This document shows positions 10,269 to 23,338 of a stretch of 64,000 bases of DNA, one piece after another. The stretch is from the NCBI GenBank assembly GCA_034620365.1, contig JAQGEQ010000186.1:806001-870000 (forward strand), given 5' to 3'. The notes beneath the pieces were generated by a model. That model saw only the letters and a list, made by a program, of their open reading frames with translations. It did no database searches and had not been told where the DNA came from. The position numbers were made by a program, and so were the translations under genes. How positions within the stretch are numbered: the stretch's first letter is position 1; every line of letters starts with the position of its first letter. This DNA is from Pegea sp. RAD2-039. Lineage: Eukaryota > Chordata > Thaliacea > Salpida > Salpidae.

Positions 10269-13000
10269 ATGGACCAAAACTCACAACAAGATGAACTTTT
10301 TGCTAAGCAAATGAAAATAAAACGTCACATCAAGAAAATTGCGGTTGGTGAAATGATATCCTTATTTTTGTGTTTTATTTATACCAAATATATTCATTAT
10401 TTTATAATAATATTTTTAAATAAAAAAATGTCATTTGATGCAAACAAGTCAGATTAGAAAGTGTTAAAAGAAAAGATTATGGTTTTTATTTAAAATAATA
10501 TTAATTCACGGGGTTTGCCATCAACAACAACAAAAATTTCATTCTTTTCTTTTAACCTCTATTATACTCAATTTTTTCATATCCATTTTCATTTATTGTT
10601 AAATCTATAGAGTTATTGAATTTTTAATGCGCTCAGTTTCTGTTGAACTTTGTTTACTAGCCATTTGTTAAATAAAAATATGAATAATATGACAAAAAAT
10701 TAAACAAGGTTATAGCACAAGATACAAATAAAAAATAGTGATCAAACTTATAAAACAACTCATTAGATTTATTAAAACTCCAAAAAAAGATATCTAAAAC
10801 TAAATATGTAGTAACTTTACGTAATTTCAGTAATTTCAACTTTCATTCTTGTTTAAAATAAATAATCAAAACTATTATAAGATTACAAGCTGACTTGACT
10901 AGGATTGTTTTCAAAATTTCTTGGTATGATTTAAACCAAATGAGATGTTGTATTACTTTTACTACCTTTGCTTGCATTGACAAAGAAAAAATCTTGATAC
11001 GATTGGTTCAAATATAGATAGGCGGTAAAGTTTCTTAAAGCTAAAATGGCCAATATACAATTCGTCTGAAAATGTTTAAAAAACAGAAGATTCTGATGAA
11101 AATATTCACTACAAAAAATTATACTTGTGATGGCTGGAAGTATTTACAATTTAGAAAACAGCTTACAACTAAGAAATTATCCTGGTGGTGGGCACCATAT
11201 AAGAAATACAATTATATTCATTAATCAAAAATGTATCAATATTTATATATTTTCATACAAATTTTGGTACAATTTAGTTTGATATAGTTTTTACTGAAAA
11301 AATAAATTTACAGATTACACAGACTGTTCTATCAGTCCTTTGTATTATTCTTGGAATAGTTGGTACCGCTCTTATACATCAACATTATAAGTATATATAT
11401 TTATTTATATATTCTTATAAATGATAATAATATACATCAATACAATCTGTATAGATCCCAATCATCCTATAGTTACTACATCCCTTCTACTGGATCTGGT
11501 ATATGGTCATCTGTGTTTGTGAGTATATTTCATTTTATTGCTAAACTAATAATACATTTAGGTATTTAAGATTTCACTGTATATTCAAACTATTCAAGAA
11601 GTTTTTTTTTACAAATATAGTTTAAAATATTTTTAAATTCAAATTTCTAGACATTCATTGCTGGAGGAATTGGAATAGGAGTTGGATCTCCAAGATCGGG
11701 TAAAGGAATGGTATGGTTAAAAATATTTACAAATTATCGAGATAAGAACGTTGATTGCACTTAACAAAGGTTGATCAGTATTCACCAAAGATATTTGTTA
11801 AAATTAATTAGATTACAAATAAATGTGTTCATTTATAATGTGAAAACTTTATGAATACTTGCGAATCTTTTAAACTAACGTCTTATGCTATTATTTTTTA
11901 TTTAGATAATAGCACACATGGTGTTTGCTATACTTGGTTGTGTCTCCGAAATTAATGGCATAACATTTTCTGCAATAGTAGCCACAAATGTATGTACAAC
12001 ATAAAGACAACTTTCATTAATAATTAACCAAACTATTTAAACTAACCATAGCTAATCTTAATCAAATATTAACTTAAAAAGTAACTACAATTTTTCAGGC
12101 TTGCTATAGTGACAATGGTTCAGTAATGGCTATTTACATTATTTTATGTATTTTGTCATTTATAAGCTTTTCATTATTGGTAACTACTTCAGCATTTTGC
12201 TGTAAGCTGCTTAAATGTTGCTGCGGGGTAAGTTTGCATATTTGTTTCTACTTATGTATATAAAATTTACAACATTTTATATTGTATAATAATATTTATA
12301 ACTTATATATATTATCTGTTTTGATACATTTTGTTGGAATTTTATTATTATTAACTAATAAAGCTTTCTTTTGATTCAAATATCTCCTTAAAAATAAAAG
12401 TATACTTATTTAAAGTCTGCCACTGGTTCTGGATATCAAGTAGCCTACGCGCCTCAAACTATGGTTCAAACTCCTCATGGTATGGTGATGATGCAGCAAC
12501 CAGCAGGAGTTGTCATGATACAACAACCTCAAGGAACAGTTATGATGCAGCAACCTCAAGGAACAGTTATGATGCAGCAGCCTCAAGGAGCAGTTATGAT
12601 GCAGCAACCTCAAGGAGCAGTTATGATGCAGCAGCCTCAAGGAACAGTTATGATGCAGCAGCCTCAAGGAACATTTATGATACAGCAACCTCTGGGTAAG
12701 ATTTTGACAAATGAGCTTTGAAGTATGATAATAATAACAAAAATAATTATTATTTATACATGTTTGTGGTTTAAGTTATTGAAAGCTTTTTCTAAAGTAG
12801 TAATTGTTTCGAAATAACACCAAAATATGAAATTATTAATTTTAGATAGACGTTTAACTTATTAACTTTATCTTCTAACAGGTTCTGTGCCTCAGTACAG
12901 CCAACCACAAACTAACTCTCAGGATACAGACAATTTAATTAATTCTGAAGAGACTGTTCAACCACAAGAGATAAAAATTGCTCCACCAAGTTATTCCTAA
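10269..13000 (+). CDS. M3: MS4A-like four-span membrane protein with possible new intron
   Basis: Exons are 10269-10343, 11314-11390 plus 11455-11518, 11651-11710, 11906-11989, 12099-12227, 12416-12695 and 12882-13000. Relative to M7, a 43-bp AT-rich insertion in exon 2 breaks the frame. However, GT at 11391 and AG at 11454 bound a 64-nt segment, and removing it restores the frame (HQHYK joined to SQSSYSYYIP), giving about 295 aa. Otherwise the product stops shortly after TM1. TM2 (IAGGIGIGVG), TM3, TM4 and CCKLLKCCCG are intact. The tail has 8 nine-residue units and the last exon ends APPSYS with a PPxY motif. The status, functional or decaying, is uncertain. Confidence 0.65.
12488..12695 (+). 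repeat. 27-bp coding minisatellite, 8 units (M3 tail)
   Basis: There are seven full units and one partial unit encoding MMQQPQGTV-type nonamers, the last being MIQQPLG cut by the exon 6 donor. The first unit is the diverged MMQQPAGVV cap that also starts the runs in M1 and M7. Confidence 0.9.
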
Positions 13001-14269
13001 TCATATTATCATGCTTCTCAAACTTGACTTGCATCTTCTGTATATAGTTTGAGTATCAATTGAAAGTATAATTGCTATACATACGGATTTCTTTCATCTA
13101 CTGTGTAGCCTTTAATTTGAAAATAACTAAGCTGATAAACATTTAATATTTGTTAAAGTCAGTAATTTATTCTTAAAAGTACAAGTACATTTAGATAAAT
13201 GAAAAACTTCGGACAAAAGATTAATTCAGATAATTTTGTTGGTGACTAATTGATGTTTAAACAAATTAACTGATGCTACACTTTACAATCAAAAGATACA
13301 ATTAAAATGCTCAATTAATGCTGACATCAGAACAAGAAATATTAAAGTGGTAAATGTACTAAAACATTTTCTTAATTTTACTTCAAAGAATATATAACAA
13401 TTTTTCATTTGTTGACAAGAAATTAATTGCTAATTTGGCATTAGCTATTGACAGAAATCTTTTATCTTTAAATAACCTTAAAATTTTTCACCAGTATATC
13501 AATTTTTTTATAAAACTTTGTTTTTATAAAATATAACTTGCCAATGAAGATACATTTTCAAAACCTAGCAAACCATCAAGCACATGATTTGCTTGAGACA
13601 TTACTGAGACTCATTTTTAAATAAGTTAACAAAATCAGCTGTTGTCCAGATGAGATGGACTTTTTGTTGCTTGTTTATTCTGTGAAAGTAGATACAACTG
13701 CAGTTTATTATTTTAAACGATTAAAATTATCAGATAAGCAATCAAATAATGGGTTGAATCAAATGTCTATTAATAATAACTTTTGAAATTAAGTTTATCA
13801 TGCAAAAGATTTCATTTTTTATTTTACTCAACGCAAGGTCTCAAATAATCAGAAAATATTTTCATATTTTAATGGCAGATATTCAGAAAACTGATTTTAT
13901 GTCTCAGCATATAAACAATCTTTTAGTTGTAAACAGAAATATGTATAATTCGAGTTAATCTTAAAATAGTTTTTACGATAACAATTTTGTTGAAACATTT
14001 AATACTTAGAAATGTTTTATGGTTTCATTAGTTTTCAGTTTCCTTTATTATTAGTTAAACTTGAAATTTACCAAAAGCGTTTGTTAACATCAATATTAAT
14101 ACTTTTGCATTGTGTTTTAGTAATGAGTAATCTGATGCTAACAACAAAAATAATATTTAATCTATTTTATTCTTAAAAATAACAAAAAGATATCATACTG
14201 CTAGCTATTTAGGGTTAATAAAAAGATGGAAAACTTTATTTATTTCTATGATTCTTTTTATCTTTTTAA
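13001..14269 (+). other. Spacer with repeated decayed ORF relic (13,545-13,790)
   Basis: No intact gene is visible. From 13,545 a + strand frame reads Asn/Leu-rich sequence containing DEMDFLLLVYSVKVDTTA and ends in NNNF-stop, broken by at least one stop. The same stretch recurs at 29,222-29,440 and 43,940-44,190, always between an M gene and an S gene. In the 43.9 kb copy 62 codons are open. I do not recognise the protein. It is best read as a relic carried along by the segmental duplications. Confidence 0.4.
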
Positions 14270-14456
14270 ATTAACAACATTGTATGTAATGGTTCAATGT
14301 TATATTGAATGTGGACTACTAAAATGCCATAAATTACATCTCTTTCTTTCTATATTTCCAACTTAATTTTATATAATAGATATTATTTGAAAGAATGTGT
14401 TTTAGCGAGAGTTGCTTTCTTGAGGCACCCTTCTTCGCATGTATCGTAATAAATAA
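14270..14456 (+). mobile_element. LINE 3' UTR remnant
   Basis: This matches the + oriented LINE 3' UTR at 1-238, including the TTGAGGCACCCTTCTTCGCA terminal block and the AATAAATAAA end. Equivalent remnants lie at 29,930-30,107 and 44,690-44,865, each just past the 3' end of an S gene. Confidence 0.6.
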
Positions 14457-14691
14457 ATCTTGCTCGACAAAATACAAGAAACAAACCAAATAATTCAGAT
14501 GAATAAATTTAATTTTTATTTCAGATAAATCGCTGTTCGCTGCCTTATTAACTACCAATTCTGGTATTATAATTGATAAATAAATAAACGCATAAATAAT
14601 CTCATTTTAAATTAACATTTTTAGACAGTTTATTAAAATAATGAAAGTAAAAATATATAAACAAATTTAAGGTAAACTTGAACAAAAATAT

Positions 14692-15785
14692 TTACGAAGT
14701 AGCTCTTGAAATACTATTTGTGAAATTAATTACAGATATTTTTTTGCAAAGTTTTGCTGAATTAAAAATTACTTTATTAACTTTATCATTAAACAATTGA
14801 CATGCAAATAATTGTGTAAAGTTGTTTCGATTTGCTTTTATTTTCTTCTTCAACTTTTTGTTTAAATTTGTGAGTTTTGTCACAGATGGAAGACTGCTTA
14901 AACTTTTTCCCTATAACAAAAAGTCAAATGAAAGTGTAAAAATGTAAAAAAAATCAATAAAACCACTTAATGTCTGAATTGATGAAATATATGATATCAC
15001 TCCAATAGGTTAATGTAAAATATAAAACTTACTACTTTGTATCTAACATCATCAATGTAAAATACTTACTTCTTCTGTTGGTAAATGTTCTACAGCAGTT
15101 TCCAAAATACCTTCAACATCACCCAATATAGCCGGATAAAACTGAAAACACAAATTCCAATTAATCTAAACTTCTTTTTTAAACTTTTTTAACTTGGTTT
15201 ATTTGATAAACTTTCAACTTACCAACTTGGTTTGATTTCCACAACTGAAAGCATCCTAAATAAAATAAATTAAAGTTTTGAAATTATTGAAAGTTTAATA
15301 TAATTTATTCAATAAATATCTTTGAATAATTATTAATTTTGAGAATTGATTGATGAGATAAGTTCAGATAAATTAGAATGTGATTAACTTACTTTAGGCA
15401 ATTTAGAGCGTATTAGAGGAATATATTTGATGAAACGAATCAATCCAATTACAATCCTTGTATCTCTGTTGTATCCTCCCTTTACTTTCCAAATTTGTTT
15501 GATAGATTTTATAATCTTTCTTGTGTTGGTATCCTTTGAATTAATATAATTAGGATTAAAACATATAACAAGTTTAATAAATCATATAGTATAATCAAAA
15601 ATTACATTTTTGTTTACTCTTTCATTTAGAAAGCTGAGTTTTAAATTTCTGCACGTTCTTCTGACAAAATAGTCACAATATGTTGTCGTGTTAACTTGAA
15701 TATTTCCGTTCTTAATTGACTTTGCATCTATTTGACAAATGAAACAAGATAAAAACAAAGATGAAATGATGATACTGATATTCAT
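14692..15785 (-). CDS. S1: secreted basic protein of unknown family, five phase-0 exons
   Basis: Exons on the minus strand are 15785-15606, 15533-15393, 15255-15223, 15141-15070 and 14910-14692, giving 214 aa. All four introns are GT-AG and phase 0. Residues 1-21 (MNISIIISSLFLSCFICQIDA) form a clear signal peptide with a likely cut after DA. The mature part is basic and probably helical, with five cysteines and N-x-T sequons (NTT, NQT and two NFT). There is no membrane segment after the signal. Three near-identical copies in the window all keep the frame, which argues for function. A TATA box lies 84 bp upstream of the ATG. The phase-0, multi-exon, secreted and helical layout recalls helical cytokines, but no sequence motif proves that. 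Confidence 0.8.
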
Positions 15786-15868
15786 GATCTTTTGAAATGA
15801 GTAAGAGTATTGAAATGCAAATTTGATAAATATTAGTTTGAAATGATGATATATTGGAAACTGTGTCT

Positions 15869-15877
15869 CTTTTTATA
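15869..15877 (-). promoter_or_regulatory. TATA box of S1
   Basis: TATAAAAAG on the minus strand lies 84 bp before the S1 ATG. It is kept at the identical distance in S2 (31519-31527) and S3 (46278-46286). Confidence 0.6.
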
Positions 15878-16257
15878 ATCAATTGAGACGAAAGGAAACT
15901 TACGTTTGTTTCTTAAAGATTAACACCAACTAGTTTATAAATTTAGAAAATCATTTTCACTTTCTTATCTTTGAATAAAGATATGTTGACGTTTTTCCGT
16001 CTGAATGTTTGCTTAACGGTTTTCTAAACATAGAAATCTATTAAAATATTAATTTGTACTTATTTATTATTTTAAATAATTTACTTTTATATATATATTG
16101 ATTAAATATAATTCTATTTATTTATTGTCTTTAAAGTATCTATCACTCTTGATAAACTTTGGAAATACCACTTTAGTTTAAAGTTAAATAAAGAGAAATA
16201 TTAGGATGTGACCGTAGTTGATTTTATTTACACATATGTGAATGCTAACAAACTTCT
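15878..16257. other. S1 upstream flank with small ORF relic
   Basis: The flank is AT-rich. From about 16,130 it contains a broken copy of a repeated segment that is an open 50-odd codon frame at 36,745-36,908 and 46,455-46,597 (reading TLDKRWKYNF in the former). Here stops interrupt it. Confidence 0.35.
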
Positions 16258-17157
16258 AAAAATATAAAAAAGGGGAAAATCACAGTTTAGAAATGACAAT
16301 GTTAAATATATTAAATCGATTCAACTTCTAATTGAACATCACCAATGATTCTGACATGACAATGTCTGATGGCGGTTGGTTTTAATTATTAATTGTACGG
16401 TATAAGCAGAAAATTCGCTTTGATTGACGAACCAGGTGATATAAGCTTATTAAGATGTAGTGTGTGTCGTCTGGGTTGATATAACTTGAGGGAAGGACTG
16501 ATATAAATAAAATTATCGAATATAAGGTAATCAAGGATTGAATAATTCTAAAAAAAGAAATTAAAAGTAATTAATCCGTCGACTTTTCAAAGTAACTAGT
16601 TTTAAGAATCTGAGATGATGTTTATAACTATCGTATTTAATATTAAGTTTCCTGCATACCAATCTCGTAAATGTCGCCTGAACAGATTCAATTTTTTTGA
16701 TATCACCAACTTGATATGGCATCTATTTACCGATATTGTATTTATGAATTGAACGTTCAACTTGAAAAGATGATCAAGTAGTATAGATCGTTAGAACTAA
16801 GGTTATTTGTAATAACGTAAACATGGTGGGTTGATTTTTCAAAGGTCTTAGAAACATAATTCTACCAATTTAAAGCCAGATAATAGGGTAATGCTAAGTA
16901 CTAGCACCTACGATATTCGTTGAATGATAAATACTTTTTTTGAATATTACTTTAGAGAATTTTATGAAAGATATTTGTGAAATAACATTAAAAAAATATT
17001 AGTTCTTTGAATTTATATCTGGCATACGGTAAAATTTTATAATTTCAGACTTTTTGGGCTGAATTCTGAGCTGTTAGTCCATAGACCAGTTTCCTACAGC
17101 GTGTAGTGCAGTTTGATGCTTTGAAGGATTGCAACGTATTAGCTTCATGTCATCAAG
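16258..17157 (-). mobile_element. 5'-truncated LINE (ORF2 end and 3' UTR) upstream of M4
   Basis: The minus strand starts at a DDMKLLS-like RT motif (17,157) and runs through the ORF2 C-terminus into the 3' UTR. The right boundary, CATCAAG joined to TCTAAATATTTTT, is the same in the copies upstream of M5, M6 and M7. M2 and M3 have the unoccupied sequence (ACAAAAGTCTAAATATTTTT), so this is one ancestral insertion carried by duplication. Confidence 0.7.
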
Positions 17158-17333
17158 TCTAAATATTTTTATGAAAAGTATTTTGATTCAAGTATATTTA
17201 ATTTCCACACAAAAAAAATATTAGAGTCGAAAGTAAATAGAGATAGTTTTATTCAAAATAGTATAGAAAAAGAAAGTTTTCTGATTGACTACAAATGTTT
17301 AGGTAATAAGAACTTTAAAAAAAAATAAATTTT

Positions 17334-17419
17334 CTGCCGCTGGACGGCAGTATAAGCAAAAAGTTGTTTTTTTATTGCAAAGTAATCGACAATTAGCTAA
17401 ATTATAAAAAGCAGACCAA
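17334..17419 (+). promoter_or_regulatory. Candidate M4 promoter element and 5' UTR exon
   Basis: CTGCCGCTGGACGGCAG (17334-17350) is followed by TATAAG (17351-17356). The putative first-exon donor GTAAGC begins at 17420. The acceptor-like tract ends shortly before the ATG at 18429. Confidence 0.45.
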
Positions 17420-18428
17420 GTAAGCTTACTAGGTTTAAAAAGTTGACAGCTTTCTTTATATTAGTCTTTAAAATGTAACTTTGGAAGGTAGAAATATCAG
17501 TACAAGAGGTTTCGTAAAAAATCTATATTCGTTAGCTCTGTTCATTCATAATTATCTTGAAATATGAGTTTCTATTCCAACTGACAAGGCAGGCTACATT
17601 AAGAAACAAGTTTTACTAGAAAGTTATACAGAAGTTGTCGCAATTAATCAAATTATTTTAAATTAAAACCAATATTTATATCCATACAAAAACAATTAAT
17701 GTCAAATTTGAAAGTAGATGTGGTAGAAATAACTTTACACATGACTGGTTTATTTCAAAATAGTGTAAAAAGAAAAAATTTTAGCCTTAATGTTTAAAGA
17801 GTTCTATGAAAGAAACTAACTGCTGGTGGAAAGTGGTGCTATATTTAAATGGTTTATTTGTCAGAAAGTGGTCGATATTTTGCTAATAGATGATGTCATC
17901 AATTACCAGTTAACAGTTAAAAGCTTCGTTTTAATTTAGAACTATGGTAGCTATCTAGAATTAAAGAAAAACTAGTACAAGAAACTACTTAGAAAACTTT
18001 TATTGATAGTGGTTTCTTCAAATTTTATTTTACAATAATGCAAGACTTTCTATTTAAACTAGAACATATGTTATACTTGAATTTAAGTGTTTGTACAAGG
18101 CATTTTAAATTAAGATAAACCAATAAGTTAACAATAAAGAAGTTATCCTATTAAAATTAGCTAAACTAAAATGTCTGATATGCAACAATATCTATAATTG
18201 ATTTTGAAGTATATTTTATTACTTATAAGTTTTGTTACCAGAAAACATCGATTCTAAGCAAACTAAAATGTATATTTCCAAAAGTGAAAACCATCATTTT
18301 TGGTTGTTAATTTTATTTATTTTATATAATTATAATTACCCATCTACAATTATTCATATGTAATTTCAACTAAGGTTTACTTTTTCTATTTTAGAAAATT
18401 TATTCATCTAAAACTTGAAATTTAGAAT

Positions 18429-20999
18429 ATGGACCAAAACTCCCAACAAGATGAACTTTTTGCTAAACAAATGACAATAAAACGTCACATCAAGAAAATT
18501 GCGGTTGGTGAAATGACTTAAATATTATTATTATGCAGTTTAATTTATTCTTAATATATCTTTAAGTTTAATCATTACTAAATAATAATATTTTTAGATA
18601 AAAAATGTGATTTGATGCAAGCAAGTCAGATTAGAAAATGTTAATAGAAAAAGATTATGGTTTATATTTAAAATAATATTAATTCAAAGCGTTTGCTATC
18701 AACTAAAATAGCTATAATTTTTTTCCTTTAACCTCTATTATACTCAATGGTTTGATATCCTTTTTCATTTTAATTAAATCTTTACAGTTTTTAAACTTTA
18801 AATTCGTTCATACACTGTTGAACGTTTTCTACTACCCATTTGTTAAATAATAATATGAAAAATATGACAAAAATTAAACAAGGTTATATTACAAAATGCA
18901 AATAAAAAAATAGTGATCAAACTTATAAAACAACTTATTAGATTTATTATAAATCAAAATAAATTATCTAAAAGTATATATCTAGTAGCTTTACATAGTT
19001 TTACTAATTTGAACTGTCTTTCTTGTTTAAACTAAATAATCAAAACTATTATAAGATATCAAGATGACTTTACTAGGATTGTTTTCAAAATTTCTTCGTA
19101 TGATTTAAACCAAATGAAATCTTGTATTATTTGCATTAACTCTGCTTGCATTGACAAAGAAAAAATCTTGATACGATTGGTTCAAATATAGATAGGCGAT
19201 AAGTTTCCATAATGCTAAATTGGCCAATTTACAGTTCATCTAAAATGTTAAAATAAAACAGATAAATCTGATAAAATTATTCTCTACAAATAAATGCTGC
19301 TGTTGATGGTTGGAAGTATTTACATTTTAGAAAACTGCTTGAAACGAAGAACCTATCCTGGTGGTGGGCACCATATAAGAAATATAATTATAATCATAAA
19401 TCAGAAATGTATCAATCTTTAAATACTTTTATACAATTTTTGGAACAATTTACTTTAATAAAGCTCTTACAGAAAAATAAATTTACAGATTACACAGACT
19501 GTCCTATCAGTCCTTTGTATTATTCTTGGAATAGTTGGTACAGTTCTTATATATCAACATAATACCTATCAACTTTATATCTATCAAGAAAATATGTATA
19601 GATACAATTTATCCTACGGTTACTATTCATCCTCTACTTACTTTATCCCTTCTATTGCAACTGGTATATGGTCATCTGTCCTGGTGAATATATTTCATTT
19701 TATTGCTAACCTAATAATACCTTTAGGTATTTAAGATTTCACTTTATATTCAAACTATTCAAGAAGTTTTTTTTACAAGTATAGTTTAAAATGTTTTTAA
19801 TTTCCAATTTATAGACATTCATTGCTGGAGGACTTGGAATAGGAGTTGGTTCTCCAAGATCGGGTGAAGGAATGGTATGGATAAAATTTTCACATATCAT
19901 ACAAATAAAAACTTTGATTATACTTAATAAAGGTTGATCAGTATTCATTAAAGATATTTGTTAAAATTAATTAGAATACAAACAAATGTGTTCATTTATA
20001 ATGTGAAAACTTTATAGATACTTTCAAAATTTTAAACTAACGTTTTATGTTACTATTTTTTATTTAGATAATAGCACACATGGTGTTTGCAATACTTGGT
20101 TGTGTATCCGAATTTCTTGGCATAATATTTTCAGCAATTGTCAGCGCACATGTATGTACAACATACGGACAGTCTCTTTAATAATTATTCATACTAACTA
20201 TAGCTAAACTTAAACAAATAATAATTTTTTAAGTATCTACAACTTTTCAGGCTTCATTTGGTAACAATGGTTCAGTAATGGCTATTTACATTATTCTATG
20301 TATTTTGTCATTTATAAGCTTTTCACTTTTGGTAACTACTTCAGCATTTTGCTGCAAGCTGCTTAAATGTTGCTGCGGGGTAAGTTTGAATACTTGTTTC
20401 TACTTATATATATATATATAATCAACAACATAACATAATATATAGTAATATATATAACTTGTATATACTTTGTTGAAGCCTTAGTTTTATTAACTAAGCA
20501 AGCTTTCTTTTTATTCAAATATCTCCTAAAAAATAACAGTAGATTTATTTAAAGTCTGCTACTGGTTCTGGACATCAAGTAATCTACGCGCCTCAAACTA
20601 TGGTTCAAACTCCCCATGGTATGATGATGATGCAGCAACCTCAAGGAACAGTTATGATGCAACAACACCAAGGAACAGTTATGATGTATCAGCCTCAGGG
20701 TAAGATCCTTTCAATTGAGCTTTTAAGTATGAAACGAGTAACAATTAATAATTATTATCTATACAAGTTTGTGGTTGAAATTACTTCTAGCTTTTTCTAA
20801 AAAAGTGATTGTTTTAATAATACCAACATATGACTTTAGTAATTTTAAATCGACAATTAATTTATTAAATTATTTTCTGACAGGTTTTGTGCCTCAGTAC
20901 AGCCAACCACAAGCAAACCCTCAGGATACAACCAATTTAATTAATTCTGAAGAGACTGTGCAACCACTAGAGTTAAAATTTACTCCAAGTTATTCCTAA
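18429..20999 (+). CDS. M4: MS4A-like four-span membrane protein, intact
   Basis: Exons are 18429-18503, 19489-19683, 19815-19874, 20068-20151, 20251-20379, 20555-20699 and 20884-20999; the product is 267 aa. The N-terminus is MDQNSQQDELFAKQMTIK. TM1 lies in exon 2, followed by a long Tyr-rich loop (QHNTYQLYIYQENMYRY) and ATGIWSSVL. TM2 is IAGGLGIGVG, TM3 is MVFAILGCVSEFLGIIFSAI, and TM4 is followed by CCKLLKCCCG, a likely acylated Cys cluster. The tail has only three nine-residue units and the end is TPSYS, lacking a full PPxY. All splice sites are canonical. M6, 15,668 bp downstream, is nearly identical. Confidence 0.8.
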
Positions 21000-22260
21000 T
21001 CATATGATCATGCTTCCCAAACTTGATTTGCTTCTTCTGTATATAGAATTAATATCAATTGAAACTAAATTTTATTTAAATAATGTCTTTAAAGTATCTA
21101 TCACTCTTGATAAACGTTAGAAATACAACTTTAGTTTAAAGTTACATAAAGAGAAATATTAGGAAGTGACTTTAATTGATTTTATTTACACATATGTGAA
21201 TAATAACAATCTTTTAAACTTTTTAATGATCTCGTTGTAATTTGCTTTGAAGTTTATTCTGTGCAACACTAAAAACCAGATTGAATCTAAAGACCACGAT
21301 CAATTCTTTGCTTCTTTAACATAAAAGTAGATATAAATAATCTCATTTGATTTTCATGGTTTTGTTGTTGTTGATTATGTGATAAATGGTTTTATAAGAT
21401 TTTTAATAACTTATAGGTATAGGTTTATACTGATCAAATAAAGATTTATTATTAAAGTTTTATTTTAGCTGAAATAAATAAAAAATTAGGGACTTTTTAA
21501 ATTTATTTGTTATAATATTTATTTATTTTCAATTTTTTTATTACAATAGTTTATTTTTCATTCTCTTAAAATCTTAGTGATTAACTAACAGGTAATTTTA
21601 AAGCGGAAGCAACTTTTGGAAAAGGTTTGTTGCTGATATTTCAGTTTTTAATTTTTAATTTAAGTTTATAAATCTTTATGGTAGGTGAAAAAACTTTAAA
21701 TCTATGAAGCAAATGCTGAATTAATTTAGTTATCTAGTTATCTAACTAAAATGAACGTAATAGATTTGATTGATGATAAATGTTTATATTCATATTTTGT
21801 CTTTATACTTTAAAGAATGTAAGATAACAAAGTTCTTTAACAATTAAGTTTGAATCGAAAATAAAACAATTAAAAGGAATAGTCAATACATAGAATGTAG
21901 AAAAAGACAGACTTAAAAGTGGCTGATAGTTAAAATTTTAAATTCTTTAATTTATATTTTATATTAGAATTTATCTGTAGTTTTACGATTTTTCTAGTTA
22001 TTTAATGCTTATCAAGTTTTATGTCACACATTATATAAAATGAATATCATTTAGAACTTTAGAACTTTCCGTGTGAATTACTGTTGACAAATGACTTCAA
22101 TGTTTATATTTTTGAACTTTTATAAAGTATTTTTGTATTAATAAAATTTTAAAAATATTAATTTAATAAAAAACTTTCTTCGCTGCTTTGAAATTTATCA
22201 GTTTGGTTTTAAATGGATTTGAACTTTAGCTACAGCTTTTCACGGTATCCTCAAAGCTTA
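21000..22260. other. Spacer M4-M5, left part; no intact gene
   Basis: It contains a broken copy of the TLDKRWKYNF relic (21,085-21,330), then AT-rich sequence paralogous to 46,690-47,330. About 0.7 kb of this (near 21,340-22,030) is missing from the equivalent spacer after M6, where 37,010 joins directly to the later sequence. Confidence 0.5.
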
Positions 22261-23338
22261 TTTTTTTTGTATGTTTATTTATTTATATTAACAAATGTGA
22301 AGGAGGGTTCCTGAAGAAAGCACCTCCCATAAACAAACATTCTCACAAATAATATGTATTAAGTTAAAAATAAAAAAAGCAAACAATGTAAAACATGGCA
22401 TTTCAGTAGTGCTCAAAGCATATAACAGTGAACAATTACATGGAATGTTAATAATATAAAAAGAGGAAAAGTTTACAGTTTAGAAATGACAATGTTTGAT
22501 TTGAAAATATTATAACGGTTCAACTTCTGAAAACAAAACGAGTGATTCTGACAAGACAATGTCTGATGGCAGCTCGTTCCAAGTATTAATTTTATGATAT
22601 CAGAAAACAGCTTGCTCTGATTAACGAACCAGTTGATATGGGCTTATTAAGATGTAATCTGTGTCGTCTGAGTTGATATAACTTGAGGGAAGGACTAATG
22701 GAAATCATCAAACTGAATGTCAATTAAATTGTGGATAATTTTAAAAATCAGAATTAAGTCGTATTTAATTCGTCGAATTTCCAAAGTAACTAATTTTAAG
22801 AATTTGAGATAAGGTTTAAAACTATCTTATTTAATATTAAGTTTCCTGCCTACCAATCTCGTAAATGTCGCCTCAACAGATCCGATTTTTTTATATCACC
22901 AACTTGATACGACATCTATGTACCAAAATTGTATTTATGAAATGGACGTACGTACAACTTGAAAATATGATACAGAAATATGAATCTTAGAAGTAAAGAT
23001 CCTTATAATAAAGTAAACAAGGTTGGTTGACTTTTCAAAGATTCTAGAAACATTGTTTTGCCAATTTAAAGTCAGATAATAGGGTAATGCCAAGGTCCGA
23101 GACCGACAATATTCGTTGAAAAATAAGTTGTTTTATGGAATATTAGTTTAGAGAATTTTATGAAATATATTACTTTAAAAAAATTTTATTTGACTGACGT
23201 TAGAAAGTTATAAGTTCAAACTCAGTGGGTTGGATTTTGAGCTGCCAGTCCATAGACCAGTTTCGTGTGTAGACCTTTATTGTGTAGTGCAGTTTGATGC
23301 TTTGAAGGATTGCAAGATAATAGCTTCATGTCATCAAG
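22261..23338 (-). mobile_element. 5'-truncated LINE with full 3' end upstream of M5
   Basis: This is the longest copy of the shared insertion. On the minus strand it holds DDMKLLSC, ORF2 C-terminal sequence with the LRRHRLHLNK and LIRA stretch expected near the end of CR1-type ORF2, the 3' UTR, and the terminal block ending in T/ATTT repeats on +. It is 5'-truncated at the same base as the copies upstream of M4, M6 and M7. Confidence 0.75.

Noticed and set aside
19739-19948. Minus-strand frames at 19739-19948, 35407-35616 and 41147-41374
   Set aside because: They overlap M-gene exon 3 and its introns on the opposite strand, with no exon signals of their own.
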